Shown piece by piece: positions 21,022 through 21,023 of a stretch of DNA of 21,023 nucleotides. The notes under the pieces are model-generated. The model made no database searches. It was not told the origin of the DNA and saw only the letters and a program-made list of their open reading frames with translations. Both the position numbers and the translations under genes were made by a program. The first letter of the stretch is position 1. Every line of letters begins with the position of its first letter. This stretch comes from Blastocatellia bacterium (GTDB taxonomy: Bacteria > Acidobacteriota > Blastocatellia > Pyrinomonadales > Pyrinomonadaceae). The stretch lies in the NCBI GenBank assembly GCA_003488005.1, contig DNND01000011.1, positions 32,709 to 53,731 of the forward strand, given 5' to 3'.

Positions 21022-21023
21022 AG

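Noticed and set aside
20822..21022. 66-codon plus-strand ORF at the window edge
   Set aside because: It lies wholly inside the 20786-21021 inverted repeat and reads repeat sequence.

Overview
The window looks like chromosomal DNA from an acidobacterium, most likely of the Blastocatellia/Pyrinomonadaceae type. This is inferred from a VWA protein of the acidobacterial kind, an M61 peptidase with a PDZ domain, many exported proteins of unknown function, moderately high GC, and intergenic spaces filled with palindromic elements and 7-base repeats. There is no phage, plasmid, transposase or CRISPR signature.

Layout. 1-256: palindromic element, no gene. 257-2665: folK (-) and an ABC-2-like membrane protein (+), diverging from a spacer whose two sides carry inverted heptanucleotide arrays touching both start codons. 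2666-4175: AlbA_2/Schlafen-type DNA-binding protein (+) with an operator-like palindrome upstream and a possible coupled 31-codon ORF. 4220-5413: HI0933/YhiN-type flavoprotein (-). 5420-5834: long inverted-repeat element and a terminator. 5835-8017: secreted VWA protein and exported PA-IL-lectin-like protein (both -), separated by another palindromic element. 8081-8509: no protein gene, but a promoter, two hairpins and a strong terminator that together look like a ~100-nt small RNA. 8510-10324: large secreted helical protein (-). 10325-10881: promoter and structured leader of a secreted protein gene (+, 10882) whose Cys-rich C-terminus lies in another frame.

11704-15156 is a minus-strand cluster: SRPBCC membrane protein, zinc alcohol dehydrogenase (ATGA-coupled), a small gene broken by a stop and a frameshift, an SDR, and the N-terminal stub of a LigD-type DNA polymerase domain broken by two frameshifts. 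It reads as a stress/repair-type accessory cluster that is decaying at its 3' end. 15496-15571 is tRNA-Ala(CGC) with its own promoter and terminator. Upstream on the same strand are a lipoprotein (DUF6265-like) and an AlaX/DHHA1 alanyl-tRNA editing protein. 17551-17641 is another palindromic element. 17783-20748 is a two-gene operon (+) with a near-consensus promoter: secreted M61-PDZ peptidase and an ATGA-coupled GT-C-like membrane protein. The window ends in a 236-bp inverted-repeat element.

The most interesting items are the hidden LigD remnant, the frameshifted eight-cysteine tail, the three-hairpin small-RNA candidate, and the heptanucleotide arrays that sit at start codons and inside a tRNA promoter. 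I did not find a convincing complete new defence or biosynthetic system.
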